From assembly GCA_032622095.1 (NCBI GenBank), contig CP136069.1, forward strand, positions 159,825,043-159,889,042: a DNA stretch of 64,000 bases, given 5' to 3'. Position numbers and translations under genes: made by a program. Positions 22,825 through 34,890 of the stretch are shown here, in pieces. Every line of letters begins with the position of its first letter. Position 1 is the first letter of the stretch. Source of the DNA: Siphonodentalium dalli (taxonomy: Eukaryota; Mollusca; Scaphopoda; Gadilida; Siphonodentaliidae). The notes under the pieces are model-generated. The model was not told where the DNA came from, searched no databases, and worked only from the letters and a program-made list of their open reading frames with translations.

Positions 22825-23632
22825 GAGGCTGAATTGGTCACTCTCATGCACCGGTTTCTATGATAAAGTTACCCAGTTTCTTGAAATTGTGATAAAGTTA
22901 CCCAGGTTTGGGAGAATTGTTACCCAGGTTAATAAAATGTCATGTTTAGCAACAAAATATTCATATTTTGCGATCATAATGACCACCTCCAGTACTAATA
23001 TTTCTTGATGCATGCTTAACCCTTTACCCAACAGAAGGGCCCTGTGCCAATGCATTCTCTTATATATGCGAGTCGACCATAGGTCGCCTCGCATATATAA
23101 GAGAATGCATTGGCTTAACACATTAAAAATTATAAAATTGTTAAAGAATGTAAGAAAAAATGGTAAAAAGTGTTTAAAAAAGATTTGTTTTAGGCCAATG
23201 CATTCTCTTATATATGCGAGTCGACCATAGGTCGCTCAGGGTATAACTGTAACTATCACAATGTGGTCAAGGAGCCGGTTCCAATGATATCCATATTTGT
23301 ATGGTTCTATTGAGGCAGACCGAAGATATTTTAGGCTGTTGAAGCTTTATTTGGCCGGTTTTGGCCGGTTTGTTGGGTAAAGGGTTAATGAGGGCTATTA
23401 CTTGCCAAAACTGAACAGTATTTCCCTCAATCATGTTTAAATCACGTTCATATTGTGAGATTTGCTTATAATTAACATGGGCTGGGACTAATATAACATA
23501 TATATTAGTCCCAGACATGGGTAACTTTATCACAATTCTCTCCAACCTGGGTAACTTTATGACAATTTCGGTAATATCGGTAACTTTATCACAATACAAA
23601 ACCAGTGAGAGTGATCAATTCAGCCTTTCTAA
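22825..23632. mobile_element. TIR element with TAAAGTTACCCAG subrepeats, carrying a nested MITE
   Basis: AGGCTGAATTGGTCACTCTC at the left is mirrored near 23610-23632 by GAGAGTGATCAATTCAGCCT. Both arms repeat GATAAAGTTACCCAG or its complement two to three times, followed by GAGAATTGT. A family P MITE is inserted within it at 23020-23384. No ORF is recognised. Confidence 0.7.
23016..23388. mobile_element. piggyBac-like MITE, family P, copy 3 (inverted, deleted)
   Basis: It runs from CCCTTTACCCAAC (23020) to GTTGGGTAAAGGG (23384), with TTAA at 23016-23019 and 23385-23388. Orientation is opposite to copies 2 and 4. About 27 bp of the second palindrome are missing after GACCATAGGTCG, which breaks that hairpin. 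Confidence 0.88.
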
Positions 23633-23639
23633 GCAGCTA

Positions 23640-24460
23640 TCATATTGGATCGGGTGTGCATGGTGTTCGTCGCGATTCGAATGGGTGTCTTAATTGGTGG
23701 CCCCACTACAACACCCTTTGTTTGTCCGAAACGGCCAAGGAACTGAGAGGCTTATATTTGGACCTATATATGGGAGCTGTGTTCGGGGTGTTTCGAAAGG
23801 AAACATTGAGGGACACCCTCTATACAGCACCCTTTGTTTGTCCGAAATACACATTTAACGAATAAGGAATATGTAAAGGAAGTCGACCGGGTGGCTCAAT
23901 TACTGATGTGCTATATAATTAAGTAACTAATTAAAGCATACAACCCCAACAAATAGGTAACCTGCCGCCAGTTTCCAAACTATGTCCACCAAGGTGGTTT
24001 ACACATACATTCAGAATGTTGTCTACGATATCCCGTATAGATCAAACCTATGCTTTGAACATATATACTCAGAGTTGTGTATTTGTATTGTATTGTTGGG
24101 GTGTCCATTTTATAATTTCCAAAATGCATCCCCTTATGGACCAAAATTTCCCACTCTGGGAAACTTCGTGTGCACACATGCACCCTTCAGTGGGAGTTTA
24201 CCAACTGATGCCTCTTTCCAACTGCATGGTTGCAAATTCCAACTTAACATATGGCGTTCAAACTATATATTGGAACAATCTTAGAACCTATTTCGGTTTG
24301 AAGTTTCCAACTGTTTGATAAAAATGGGATGGAGTGAAACACCCAACTCCACCGGTCGCCAAGTCCCTGCATATACTATACACACGTGCAATAAGTCTTA
24401 TTTCTAATCCCCGGCCATATTGGAGCCATACATGCAGCCCCGCTCCGCGCATTCAGTGCA
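23640..24460. other. No recognisable feature
   Basis: ACAACACCCTTTG/ACAGCACCCTTTG and TTTGTCCGAAA motifs occur twice between 23710 and 23850, suggesting an old local duplication. Nothing else was supported. Confidence 0.35.
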
Positions 24461-24464
24461 TATA

Positions 24465-24757
24465 TATGGAGCTTTTGAATATGCCCTATATATCACTAAC
24501 TCGTGGCCATTTTTAGACCCACCAGGTCCGCGGTTCCGTGGTTTCATATAGATTAATCCAGCCCGGTTCCGTGGTTTCAGTGCTATATACAGGTCAAAGT
24601 TTTGGAGTAGCATTTCCATATATGCATGGCGCTTTTGAATTATTCATGACTTCCATATATGGAAAGTTAAGTAAAACCACGGAACAGGCCCTAGCGGATC
24701 CAAAATGGCAGCGAGTTAGTGATAGGGCATATTCATGGATATTCAAAAGCTCCATAT
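24465..24757. mobile_element. Fold-back MITE, family F, copy 1
   Basis: Outer inverted ends are ATATGGAGCTTTTGAATAT (24465-24483) and ATATTCAAAAGCTCCATAT (24739-24757), extended inward by GCCCTAT...ATCACTAACTCG and its complement. The interior has GGTTCCGTGGTTT and CAAAGTTTTGGAGTAGCATT, which are also in the hairpin at 37478-37633. Confidence 0.8.
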
Positions 24758-24759
24758 CT

Positions 24760-25555
24760 TTAATTCCTCCTTGGTAGAAGATTATTACATGAATACATTA
24801 AAACAAATTAAAGAAACATAAGCAAAACATGAACATACCATAACCCAAAAAAAATAAAAAATGTTGGAGAACAAAGATATAGAAATATATACTAAAGCAG
24901 TTATTCATCATCGCACATGTATACATTCGCGCCATACAAACACAAAACCACATTCGAGCACAGCATCTCCAGAACTTTGACCACGACAACGTTTCATGCT
25001 GTGGCTAAAATTGCCGGTTTCCACTTCGGCTTCGTTGTTGACCTTCAGCGCCGGTCCCATGCCCATGCATGGTGTGTACGTAATCTTTGCTATCGTGTAA
25101 CGCATCCAAACAAACAGGTGGTTTTACCGACAAAAACGATATTTTTCTCTCGCTGAGTGACAGGCAATAAATGTGTTGTGCGTCTGTCCAAATAGCCATT
25201 CCACGAACAACCGTAATGCGAAAACATTTATAAAAATTGACCCATAAAATTTTAAAAGGTGTTCCATGCCATTTGAATGTATTTATGCAAAACGGTTGAA
25301 GTCATTAATGTTGCGATATATTGAGCTTGATTTATGTTTTCTGTCCTGAGATGACGGCGTGTTGAGAATTGACCATGATGGTAGGGATGCGAATACTCGT
25401 TTTGTGCGAAGAAAGCTCAAGAAGACGCACGTTCCCACGAACAGCTAATATATATCTGTATATATAATATGTGACATTGACACATATTGGATTAACTGTA
25501 TGTGAATAAAATTGATGAATCTGACCAACTGCATGTGGATGTTGGAACATCCCAA
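24760..25555. other. No recognisable feature
   Basis: No repeat pair or coding signal was recognised. Confidence 0.4.
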
Positions 25556-25559
25556 TATA

Positions 25560-26012
25560 TAAATATATTGATGAATAGTTTCCCATTAGGGAGTGCTCAG
25601 ATAATAAGTTCAACCCTATCTATACTAAATACTCATTGATGAATAGTTACCCCCTTTGGAAGTGCTCAGATAATAAGTTTAACCATATCTATACTAAATA
25701 CCCATTGATGAATATATATATAGTTACCCCTTAGGAAGTGCTCAGATAATAAGTTTAACCCAATATATACTAAATACTCATTGGTGAGTAGTTACCCATT
25801 AGAAAGTGCTCAGATAATAAGTTCAACAGGTCGTTTGTTGAACTTATTATCTCAACATTTCCTTCCAATAACTTGGACTCCTTCAGCACTTATTATCTGA
25901 CATCTGCTTATTTTCCTGAACACACCTTCAGATGAATAATAGACCTCCCCAATGTATACTTTGTATATATCTGGATGGAGGACCCATTTATATTAGACAT
26001 TTGGTATATAGA
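25560..26012. mobile_element. Hairpin MITE, family H, copy 2 with four ~69-bp units
   Basis: AGTGCTCAGATAATAAGTT repeats near 25592, 25661, 25737 and 25805, with spacings of 69, 76 and 68 bp; the 76-bp unit carries extra TA steps. The last unit folds onto its complement (25803-25861) around a short loop. CCTGAACACACCTTC near 25914 mirrors GAAGGGTGTTCAGG of copy 1. The end near 26012 is GAAAGGGTTA. Confidence 0.65.
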
Positions 26013-26039
26013 AAGGGTTATAACTTCACATCTCTCTTT

Positions 26040-27400
26040 ATCTGTTCGATTCTTCTCGGTCTTTGGCCGTGATCATATTTCTATTTAAGTATGAATGTCC
26101 GCGTACAGACACGGGCCTTCTTGAGTTGGTACTGCCAGCCATTATATATATTTACACATTCATTGGTAACCTAATATGATAACCTAATATGATCAGTGGA
26201 ACCTACTATGAATCTAGAAATGCAGCGACAGCTGGATTGCGTTTCGCGAACAATGGTATAGTGCTTACTTTGATAAAATATGGCCGAGGGCGAATTATGG
26301 TAATTTTCTATGACAGTCGTCTTTATCTGCATGATTCATCGCAATGTGCATTACTGCAAAAATGCACGAACTGCAACAGATGGTGAACAATTAAATCGCT
26401 GCTTCGTTTTAAAATTCTATTGCGATGTATAATCATAACGGATTTTCATTGAAGTTTAGTTTTAGTGTTGATCTAAATTAATTGTTGTTGCAAGTATAAT
26501 GTCTGCATAATACTATGTTTAATTCCTCTATGTATAACGCTATCACATAGAACACAGAGTGATCACAAAATCGTTCGGGCCCACTAAATTGAATGGAGAA
26601 CATTTTAAATTTCATAATTCAAAACAAAAATTGTCTCAATTATATGATTTACGAGATAACTTATAGGCATGTTTGCACACACAATATGAAGGCAGATGGC
26701 AGATAACAGTTCACAATACTTAACTAACTCGCGGTTGTTATTTTAAAAATTGATTTCGACTTTTATGAAATAGCCCATCAATGCGTAGACACTTAACCGT
26801 ATGTCGTAAATGTAATGCTGTTATGGGAGAACAATCACCGTACCATCCTCATTGTACCACACCAATGGTGGCGCAATAGAGTAATGGACACATTGCGACA
26901 TCAGCCTTTGTCCAATCTCCACAGACGTAACATCTTGCGGTATAATAAGGAACTTGAAGAACAATATGGCACATGTTTGAAGTTGCATCTTGTCTGCAGG
27001 TGCAACTATTTAATTCATTCACTGTGGATTCACATGCAATTATACTGACATTTATATCACTTAACAATAACGTAACTGATCGAAATCTGAAACTTTATGA
27101 TTATTTAAAAATATAATTTGACACAAATATTTTGTCGCAAATATCCCATAAATTTGAAAAATAAAAGTATTGAGATACGATTAAACACACTGTATATTGT
27201 CAGTATTACAGGTGAGAAATGTACATTTTTACATTATGTTTTCCACTTGTAACCATTGAAACTATAATAGTATTGAAACGTTTATCAGGAAGGCACTTGG
27301 ACGAGGGTGTGGGTAATGGTGGATGGGAGGGATATCTCATCTCCAATTTTTTTCAAAAGTTCAGAGAACTGATGCCAAAATCTACGGAAGTTTATACTAT
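26040..27400. other. No recognisable feature
   Basis: AT-rich sequence. Short ORFs (for example 26189-26386 and 26815-27048) show no domain, no conserved repeat and no convincing splice context. Confidence 0.4.
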
Positions 27401-27403
27401 TTC

Positions 27404-27570
27404 AAAGATTAGATTAGATTAGATTTTATTTTGTTAACATTCATATACATGTTGACAATGCAATGATACTGTAAATAGTATAACAATTATGTGTATATAA
27501 ATTATGTATATAATATAAGTAAAATCGGTTTCTATATATTATACTTTGATGTATAACACATATATATAAT
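27404..27570 (-). mobile_element. Possible LINE 3' end
   Basis: (AGATT)n followed by TTATTTTGTTAACATTCATA and a tract with ACATGTTGACAATGCAATGA looks like a LINE tail on the minus strand. No coding portion is present. Confidence 0.35.
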
Positions 27571-28140
27571 CTCATTTAAAGCTGTGTAAAAGTAAGAGCG
27601 CAGAATATATAGAAAATCAGTTGGGTGCCCTGTCATGTGACTGAATTTTATCGGAGATAACATAATATAAGCAGGCCGAGGCCCCTTTATTTCCATTATG
27701 GTCCCGAAATATGTTAAAGGGATACTTTACACAAACGTTGTTGTTGGTTTCTTTAGTCTCTGAATTGTAGAATAAGGTAACCAGATTTCCATTATTTGAA
27801 AGTCTGTTGAGTATACGAAATAATGTTATATACGGATTGCAGATTAGCCGGAATGCGAAAATACCAATTGTCGCTGTCGAGTAATTTTTGGATTGTTTTC
27901 AAGCAAATGTATCAAATACATGTTATATTATATGCATACTAGTCCCAGATACTCATTAAGTCATTGTATAGTCACTAGTCAGTGAGTGGCTTGAGTTTAC
28001 GCCAGTATCAACATAATTTTTTGCACGACCATGTGTGCCACGCTTTGCCCAATCCACTATCCGAGAATTATTTTGATTACGTCTTGTACATGGAAATTCG
28101 TAATTTAATTTATGACTCCAACAATAAACTAAATTTATGT

Positions 28141-28628
28141 CAAAAGGTACTCAATCCGAACAGAGGGTCCCCATCTCAACAGATTCCAACAACAACAATC
28201 CGATCAGAGGGTCCTATATTACTATTTCTTTGGCTTTGGGTGTACAAAATATTTGATTCGAGTCGAGGAACCCATCAAACAAAGCTCAGAGTTATTAGAT
28301 ATTGATTTTTGAAATTTGTTATTTACTCGAGATGAGTACTAATAATTGCCTTCAACTGCCGTAATCTGCTCTGGATGTGTACTCCAAAATCTATTCAAAC
28401 AGACAAGGATGGATAACTCTAAAATCAAGTGGTAATAACAGCGCAATTTTGACTGAGTTCTGGGCCAGATAATATTCCCGATAATGAAAAATAATAGATT
28501 TCTTAAATCGATATCTAACAAATCTGAGCTTTGATGGGTGACTTCCTCGACTCGAATCAAATATTTTTGACCCCCGAAGCCATTGAAATAGTAATTGAGA
28601 GGAGTTTTATCGGATTGAGTACCTTTAA
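28141..28628. mobile_element. TTAA MITE, family K, copy 4
   Basis: Ends are AGGTACTCAATCC (28145) and GGATTGAGTACCT (28624). TTAA follows on the right, but the left flank is CAAA, a decayed duplication. The interior has two inverted blocks around GAGTCGAGGAACCC and CTTCCTCGACTCGAATC, so much of the element folds back. It is very close to copy 5. Confidence 0.85.
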
Positions 28629-28639
28629 CCTGAACGTTT

Positions 28640-29265
28640 ACAGAAAACATCTTCGACTCAAATTACTTAGTTTTCTATATATTATCGATATTAGATCGTT
28701 ATCACCGGAAATTTACTGAAAATGGCGTACAGCAGGCTACCCCTTTAAGATTGTTCTCACTGTGGATGAACTGAAGTAATTGTTTGTACGCGTTAACGTA
28801 GTACTCTACTGTAATTCGAGGCGAACGGTGAGTAGAATTATGTTATTTTCTCGCAAACACATGCATGCACGAAAGCAACAACTGAATGTCCCTTTCCTAT
28901 CTCGTATCGGTGCACGTATACCATAATCTCTATCTCTATGCCAAATTTGTCCCAGAAACGGGTATACGGACTTTGAACAGTACAGTCCAACGACAAGAAT
29001 TCAAATTTCGGGCAAACGACGTAGCAGGATTTGTTTTCAAACAGTTATTCTTGGGTGTCTCGGCACAGAGTCACACAAAACCCGGACTCCTTTATACATT
29101 CAGTTATCACCGCGGTGATACATGGATGTTGAAATTTACATGGTTTTGTATATATATAGTTATAACTTCATAATCGTGTTCTGGTGACCGCATGTTGTCG
29201 CCCACTGTACCGACTGAGCTGGGCCAAATACGGAACAGCTGTGGCCTTGGATTGTCCACCAAGTG
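28640..29265. other. No recognisable feature
   Basis: Nothing supported; one tRNA-like D-arm resemblance was rejected. Confidence 0.4.
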
Positions 29266-29870
29266 AGATAGTCCGGGAGCTAATAGGGGTACCATTGCAC
29301 CCCTGGGACTTAACTTCACCCCACTCATTTTGTTCTTTATTATGTCCTTCAACTTTTAAGCAATGTTAACAAGAAAAAAAAGTGGCCTTTTAGACTCCAG
29401 ACAAGATGGCGTCCATCATGGCCGCCGTTTTTCAGACCATACCCTAAGTCAGTTTTATGCAATTATAGCGGGAAATTCTTGTAAAATGTATACAAATGTA
29501 TATATTTTCGTGAAGCTGAGACATAATGACACTTTTTGGGCCAAAATTGAAACTCACCATCCAAGATGGCCACCAAAATGGCCACCGGAAGTTGAAAATA
29601 TAACATTTTTTCACAAATATCTTCTAGATCAATTCATGCTGTTTGGAACTGGTTGAGTAATGCAACTTTATTTTGTGTTTTGTATATTAACTGATCATTG
29701 GAGCAACGAAATATGCAATTATTGGGGTCCTAACCCCTTCCAATCCCTCAAAAATTCGATTTTACAGAATGCGGTATAAAATTTCACAAAAAAATCACAA
29801 TCGGGATTCTAGTCATATTTCAACAAGAAATGAACAGAACTTTGTAATGTAAGTGAGGCATATCATTAAC

Positions 29871-31690
29871 TATATTAATATGATTACGTCAGTACGTATG
29901 GACAACCCAAAAACACGTACTTCGATCTATAAAATGGTAAATGTATGTTTCATGGGAGTGCCCGTATTTCCGGCCAACTTGGGTCAATACGTCAGTACGT
30001 ATGGACAGAGATATGTCTCTATTCCGAAGGTTCGCTATTCCGAATATTCACTATTCTATTCCGAATATGTTAATACTAGCGTAATAGCATTTTTCATTCC
30101 TCGTGTGGTTTTTATGGGGGGGGGGTGCACATGAGGCTGCAAATTTCAATTCATTTCTGTTTAAATACGCCCAGAATAGAAAACATTCAGAATAACGAAT
30201 CTTCGGAATAACGAATCTTAAGCCCCGGTTCCATATCCCCGATTTTCCACCCCGAATGTTCCCGAATGACTCCCGAATCATAATTTTGCAAAAATCGTGG
30301 AGTAAGTTCGGGACGAGTCGGTACAGTGAATTTTTACCCCCGAACATGATCGGGGATATCGGTGCCATCGGGGTCGATTCGGGACGATTCTGGGCCCGCT
30401 CCCGACAGTTTTGAAATGTTCAAAACTATCGGGAACCAAGCCGAATCGCTCCCGATTTGTCAATCATCGGGAGAAATTCGGGAGCAATTCGGCACCTATT
30501 CGGGAGTAGTCGGCAGTATTCGGCAGTATTCGGCAATATTCGGGTGGATATTCTGGAGTAGTCGGCAGTATTCGGTAGCTTATTCCCGAATTCGCCATGT
30601 GTGGCTGCTTTTATACTGAGATCCGGTGTATCTGCAAATTTCGGCATCGATTCGGGACGTTCGGCAGCAATTGAATACCAATTCGGTATTTATTCGGCAT
30701 CAATTCGGTACCAGTTCGGCATTGATTCGGGGTATTCGAGAACAAGTCGGTAGTAATCTGGGCAATTCGGCAGCTACTCGCACGAAGTTTCGGTATCAGT
30801 TCGGGATAATTCTTTATCATTCGGGAAGAAATTCGGAAGCATTCTGGAATACTCGGCAATGTTCGGGACGATTAAATTTTGTCATCAGTTCGGCGGCTTT
30901 TGGAATAAAACTCGTCCAGAATTCTCTCGAATGCTGCCGATTTGGTCTGGTCCCGAATTGGTGCCGAATATACTAATTCGGGACAGAAAATCGGGAATAT
31001 GGAACCGGGGAATTAGGAAAAACGAATATTTGGAATAGCGAACCTTCGGAATAATGAATCTTCCGAATATGGAATCTTCGGAATAATGAACCAGATCCTG
31101 TATGAACATACCACGACACGTTCATCAATAAATGTATAAATGTTTCGTGGGACTGTTTATATATATACATATAGGACTGGAGTAAAGTTGACACCAACGC
31201 GTCTTTGTTAATTTTGGTGCCCGGATTTCAACGAAATTTGGTGTGGTGACTCGGGGTGCCCTGGCAGAGTGTATAATGGCGTTAGTTTTTCTAAATTTTG
31301 ATTTAAACAAATTTAAATGAATAAAAATATGAACCTATGTGAATATTTAGGTACAATATAAACCTATTTGCACGAGAATATGTTGCAGCACCAGATATAG
31401 TGGAATGTTGGCCACAGTTAGACATGGGCCAGAGTGAGACATTGCCTCTAACATTTCTCTAATTACCAGACCAATATCAATGGGGCCAGTCCAGAGATAT
31501 TAGCCATATAACACATGTTATTATATTTGTTCAAAATGCTATCATCGGGTGAAGGTTGACTCTGGCCCAGCCACCAATTTTCAAGGCAAAATCAATTAAT
31601 TTAATTTTTGCAATTTCAAGGGAAAAATATGTTTATTGGATAAATTTACATATAATACTGAATACATTTTTGTGATGTGGAAAACGGGGA
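29871..31690. mobile_element. ~1.8-kb insertion in the left arm of the fold-back element
   Basis: The right arm is continuous where the left arm is split: CATATCATTA at 29868 and TTCATTACATATTAAT at 31690 correspond to adjacent sequence near 35690. Both insertion edges share CATTAa-TATTAATAT, which may be a long imperfect target duplication of about 15 bp. The insert contains direct TACGTCAGTACGTATGGACA repeats (near 29886 and 29988), blocks of TTCCGAA/TTCGGAA palindromes and the TTCGGG-rich core. Confidence 0.65.
30221..31014. repeat. TTCGGG-rich degenerate array with inverted ends
   Basis: CCCCGGTTCCATATCCCCGA at the left is mirrored by TCGGGAATATGGAACCGGGG at 30990-31013. Between them, ATTCGG, TTCGGGA and GTAGTCGGCAGT recur dozens of times without a fixed period on the plus strand from about 30300 on. 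Flanks on both sides are rich in ATTCCGAAnnTTCG palindromes. No ORF with protein character is present. Confidence 0.65.
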
Positions 31691-32439
31691 TTCATTACAT
31701 ATTAATATTCCAAATCACTGGAACCAAAATTCTTACTTTGGCTCAAAATGGCTGCCAATATGGCCGCCAAAATATGGAAAATGGTAAATATTACACCAGC
31801 GTGTCCTGCAATCGCTTACAAGTTGTGGTTGATGTATAAAATTGGCTATTCTGCATTCTATACATTGAATACTAACATGTTTGATGCACCATGGTTAATT
31901 GTTACTATTGTCACCCCTGACATCGTCAAAAATATTGGACTTTTCTCTCAAAAACTTGACATAAATATTGGCAAAAATTAACTTTTCAGGTTTGGACCAT
32001 TTTTTCAGGTAAAATATAACTATCTTTGGTTTGAAAGGTGTTTATTGTTTTGGTCTATCTTAAATGTGCCACACTACGGTGTTTATAGACTAAATTGCTC
32101 AAGATGGCTTCCAAAATGGCAACCAAATTTGTAGAATGTAAATTTTTTTACATATATCCCGAACATTCTCTGCATTATCCGAAAAGGTAGCATATTGTGA
32201 CTCACTTGGTTATTATACATGTTAGTTAATTAACTGACAACTAGATGTTCTATTCTGGTTGTCCGTATGGGGCATGACAAATTCATTTTAAAGTATGCAA
32301 TTTTGCCGAGAACCTCTTTTGTGATTTTGGCCACATTTATTGAAAGGAAATGGGCAGAACTTTGATACAGAATTGAGATGGACCATAATATTTGTCTATT
32401 CTGGTCCATTATGATAAAAAATGTCTACAGGATACAGTG

Positions 32440-34141
32440 TGGATGCCAAGATCATAGCCAGGGAGTTACTCTATGCTCATATGTGAGGTGAATAGGTATA
32501 CAGGGAGTTATTGTATGTCATGACTGGTGTGAGTAGGTATACAATGAGTGACTATATGGTTATGAGTGGGTTGTCCATGGTAAGATGCATCTAGGTATAC
32601 AGGGAGAGGTCATGGTCAGGTGTGATGTCAATCGGTATGCATGGAGTGACTCTATGGTGTATGATTGTGTATATTCAGTACGGGTGCAACCGGTGTACCT
32701 GTATGGTCATTGGTGTGGTGTATGAATATAGCTACATGGTCATCTATGTGTTGATTATGTATATATGGAGTGACTGTAAGGTCCTGGTGGTATGTGCATG
32801 TGTTGTCTGTATGACCATGGATGGGGTGTGTGGATAAGTAGGGAGTGATTTTACGGTTACGGGTAATGTGTACAGGTATACGTGGAATGACTGTACGGTC
32901 ATGATTGAATATGAATACCTGGAGTAAGCTGGGTGGACATTATCGAGGGTGTGGGTATATAGGGAGTGTCCGTGTGGTAATGGTGGGATGTATATTTATA
33001 TATCTCGTGGATGTATTATCATTTGTGGGTGTATACGGCTTTGCTGTATTATCATGGATGGCGTGTATGATTATGCAGTGAATTGCTGAATTGTCATGTG
33101 TGAGGTGTATATGCAAGTATGGAGTGTTTGAGTGGTCGTGTGTGTGGGTTTTTGTATATCTGGAATGGCTGAATGGCCATCAGTGAGGTTTACATGTATA
33201 TACCTGGAGTGAATCTATAGTCTATGGTGGGCTGCATATGTATATCGAGTGGTTATATGACTATGTGTGTCGAATAGGTATACAAGTAGTGACTGTATGG
33301 TTAATGGTGAGATAAGTACATGTAGGTATACAAGTAGTGACTGTATGGTCACAAATGTAATGAACATCTATACAGGGGGTGACTAAATGGTCATGTGTCA
33401 GGCGTATGAGTATACCTGGTGTTCCTGTTTGGTGACTCGTGGCGGTATGGTCATGTGTAGGTTATACCAGTATACACACGTGTTGCTTTATTGTCATGGG
33501 CGAGGGATATGAGTATATAGCGAGTGGCTATATGGCCATGGATGAGGTGCATATGCATACACGGAGTGACTATACTGACATGGATGGGGTGTATTAGTAT
33601 ATCTTGAGTGGCTATTCGGCTATGGTGTGACAAATAGGGATACAGGGAGTGACATGGCCAATGTTGAGGTGAATATGTATACAAGGATTCACCATGATCA
33701 TGTATGAATGTTTTAATAGGTACACACGGGGTGACTATATGGCCATATGTCAGGTGAAGGAGTATACCAGGTGACATGGGTGAGGGTATGTGAATGAAGC
33801 GAGTGGCTATATGGCCATTGGTGAGGTGCATATGTATACCGGAATGACTTTATGGTCATAGTTGTGGTGTTGATGTAGATATTGATTGTCTATTTGACCA
33901 TGCGTTTGGAGAATAGGTATACACGGGGTGACATTATGGCCAACGGTGAGATGAATGGGTATACAAGGAGTGACTATATGGTTATGGGTCATGTTTAGGA
34001 GTATACCCGGTGTGCCTGCATTGTGACGCATGGCTGTATGGTCATCCGTGGTCATGGGTCAGGTGTACATGTATACAGTGGGTCACTATATTGTTATGTC
34101 TGTGGTGTTTATGTATATATGTAATGACTGTGTGCTAATGG
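32440..34141. repeat. Degenerate ~45-bp minisatellite, left arm
   Basis: GGTATACA-GGAGTGACTATATGGTCATGGGTGAGGTGTATAT-like units repeat with spacings of about 39-58 bp. Translations on the minus strand give repeated HIVTPCIPI-type peptides, which simply reflect the units. Confidence 0.8.
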
Positions 34142-34265
34142 CTGGCTATCGCTTTCCACGCTTAACGCCCCCCATCTACATAAACATCATCAAGATGGAG
34201 AACTATCTGGCATGACCTCTCTATTGATTAACATACCCTTGAGTTATTGTGGAAAGCGATAGCCA
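34142..34265. repeat. Centre of the giant palindrome
   Basis: A 17-bp perfect stem, TGGCTATCGCTTTCCAC at 34142-34158 and its complement at 34249-34265, encloses 90 bp of spacer. Confidence 0.85.
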
Positions 34266-34890
34266 CCCAAGATACACACGTACAACCAACCCATTACCCA
34301 AGTCACTCAATATGTACATAAACACCACACAAATGACAACATAGTAACCCACTTTATACACGTACACCTGATCATGCAGCCATACTTGGTTATACCCGTA
34401 CATACCACAAATAACGATACAGCCACGAGTCACCGTGTATGAACACCAGGTATACACCTACACCCGACACATGCCCAAAAAGTCACTCTATGTATACATA
34501 TTCACTACATTCACGATCATTTAGTCACTCATTGCATACATATTCACATCACCATGGACCATAGGGCCACTACATGTATACCTATTCGCCATACACATGA
34601 CCATAGAGTCAATCCAGGTATACATATGAACAATACCAATGGTGAGCCCTTCCAGATATACAAATACCCGCACATACCACCACTCATAAGTTCCATACTT
34701 GCCACTCATAAGTTATATACACACCATCCATGATCATACATATACTCCCCATACACCACCAATGATAACACATCCACAACATATATAAATATATGTCCCA
34801 CCGTCACCAACAGGGGACTCCCTATATACCCACACATCACTCATGACCATACAATAACTCCCTGTATGCCTATTATCCTCATCTATGGTC
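34266..34890. repeat. Degenerate ~45-bp minisatellite, right arm
   Basis: The same unit as 32440-34141, now as the reverse complement (ACCATA-AGTCACTC-TGTATACC). It is about 1 kb shorter than the left array. Confidence 0.8.

Noticed and set aside
29188..29232. tRNA-like segment on the minus strand (AGCTCAGTCGGTA)
   Set aside because: The rest of a cloverleaf is missing and no B box is seen.
33451..34055. Minus-strand ORFs with repeated HIVTPCIPI-like peptides
   Set aside because: They mirror the ~45-bp minisatellite in the fold-back element and are not kept open along the array.
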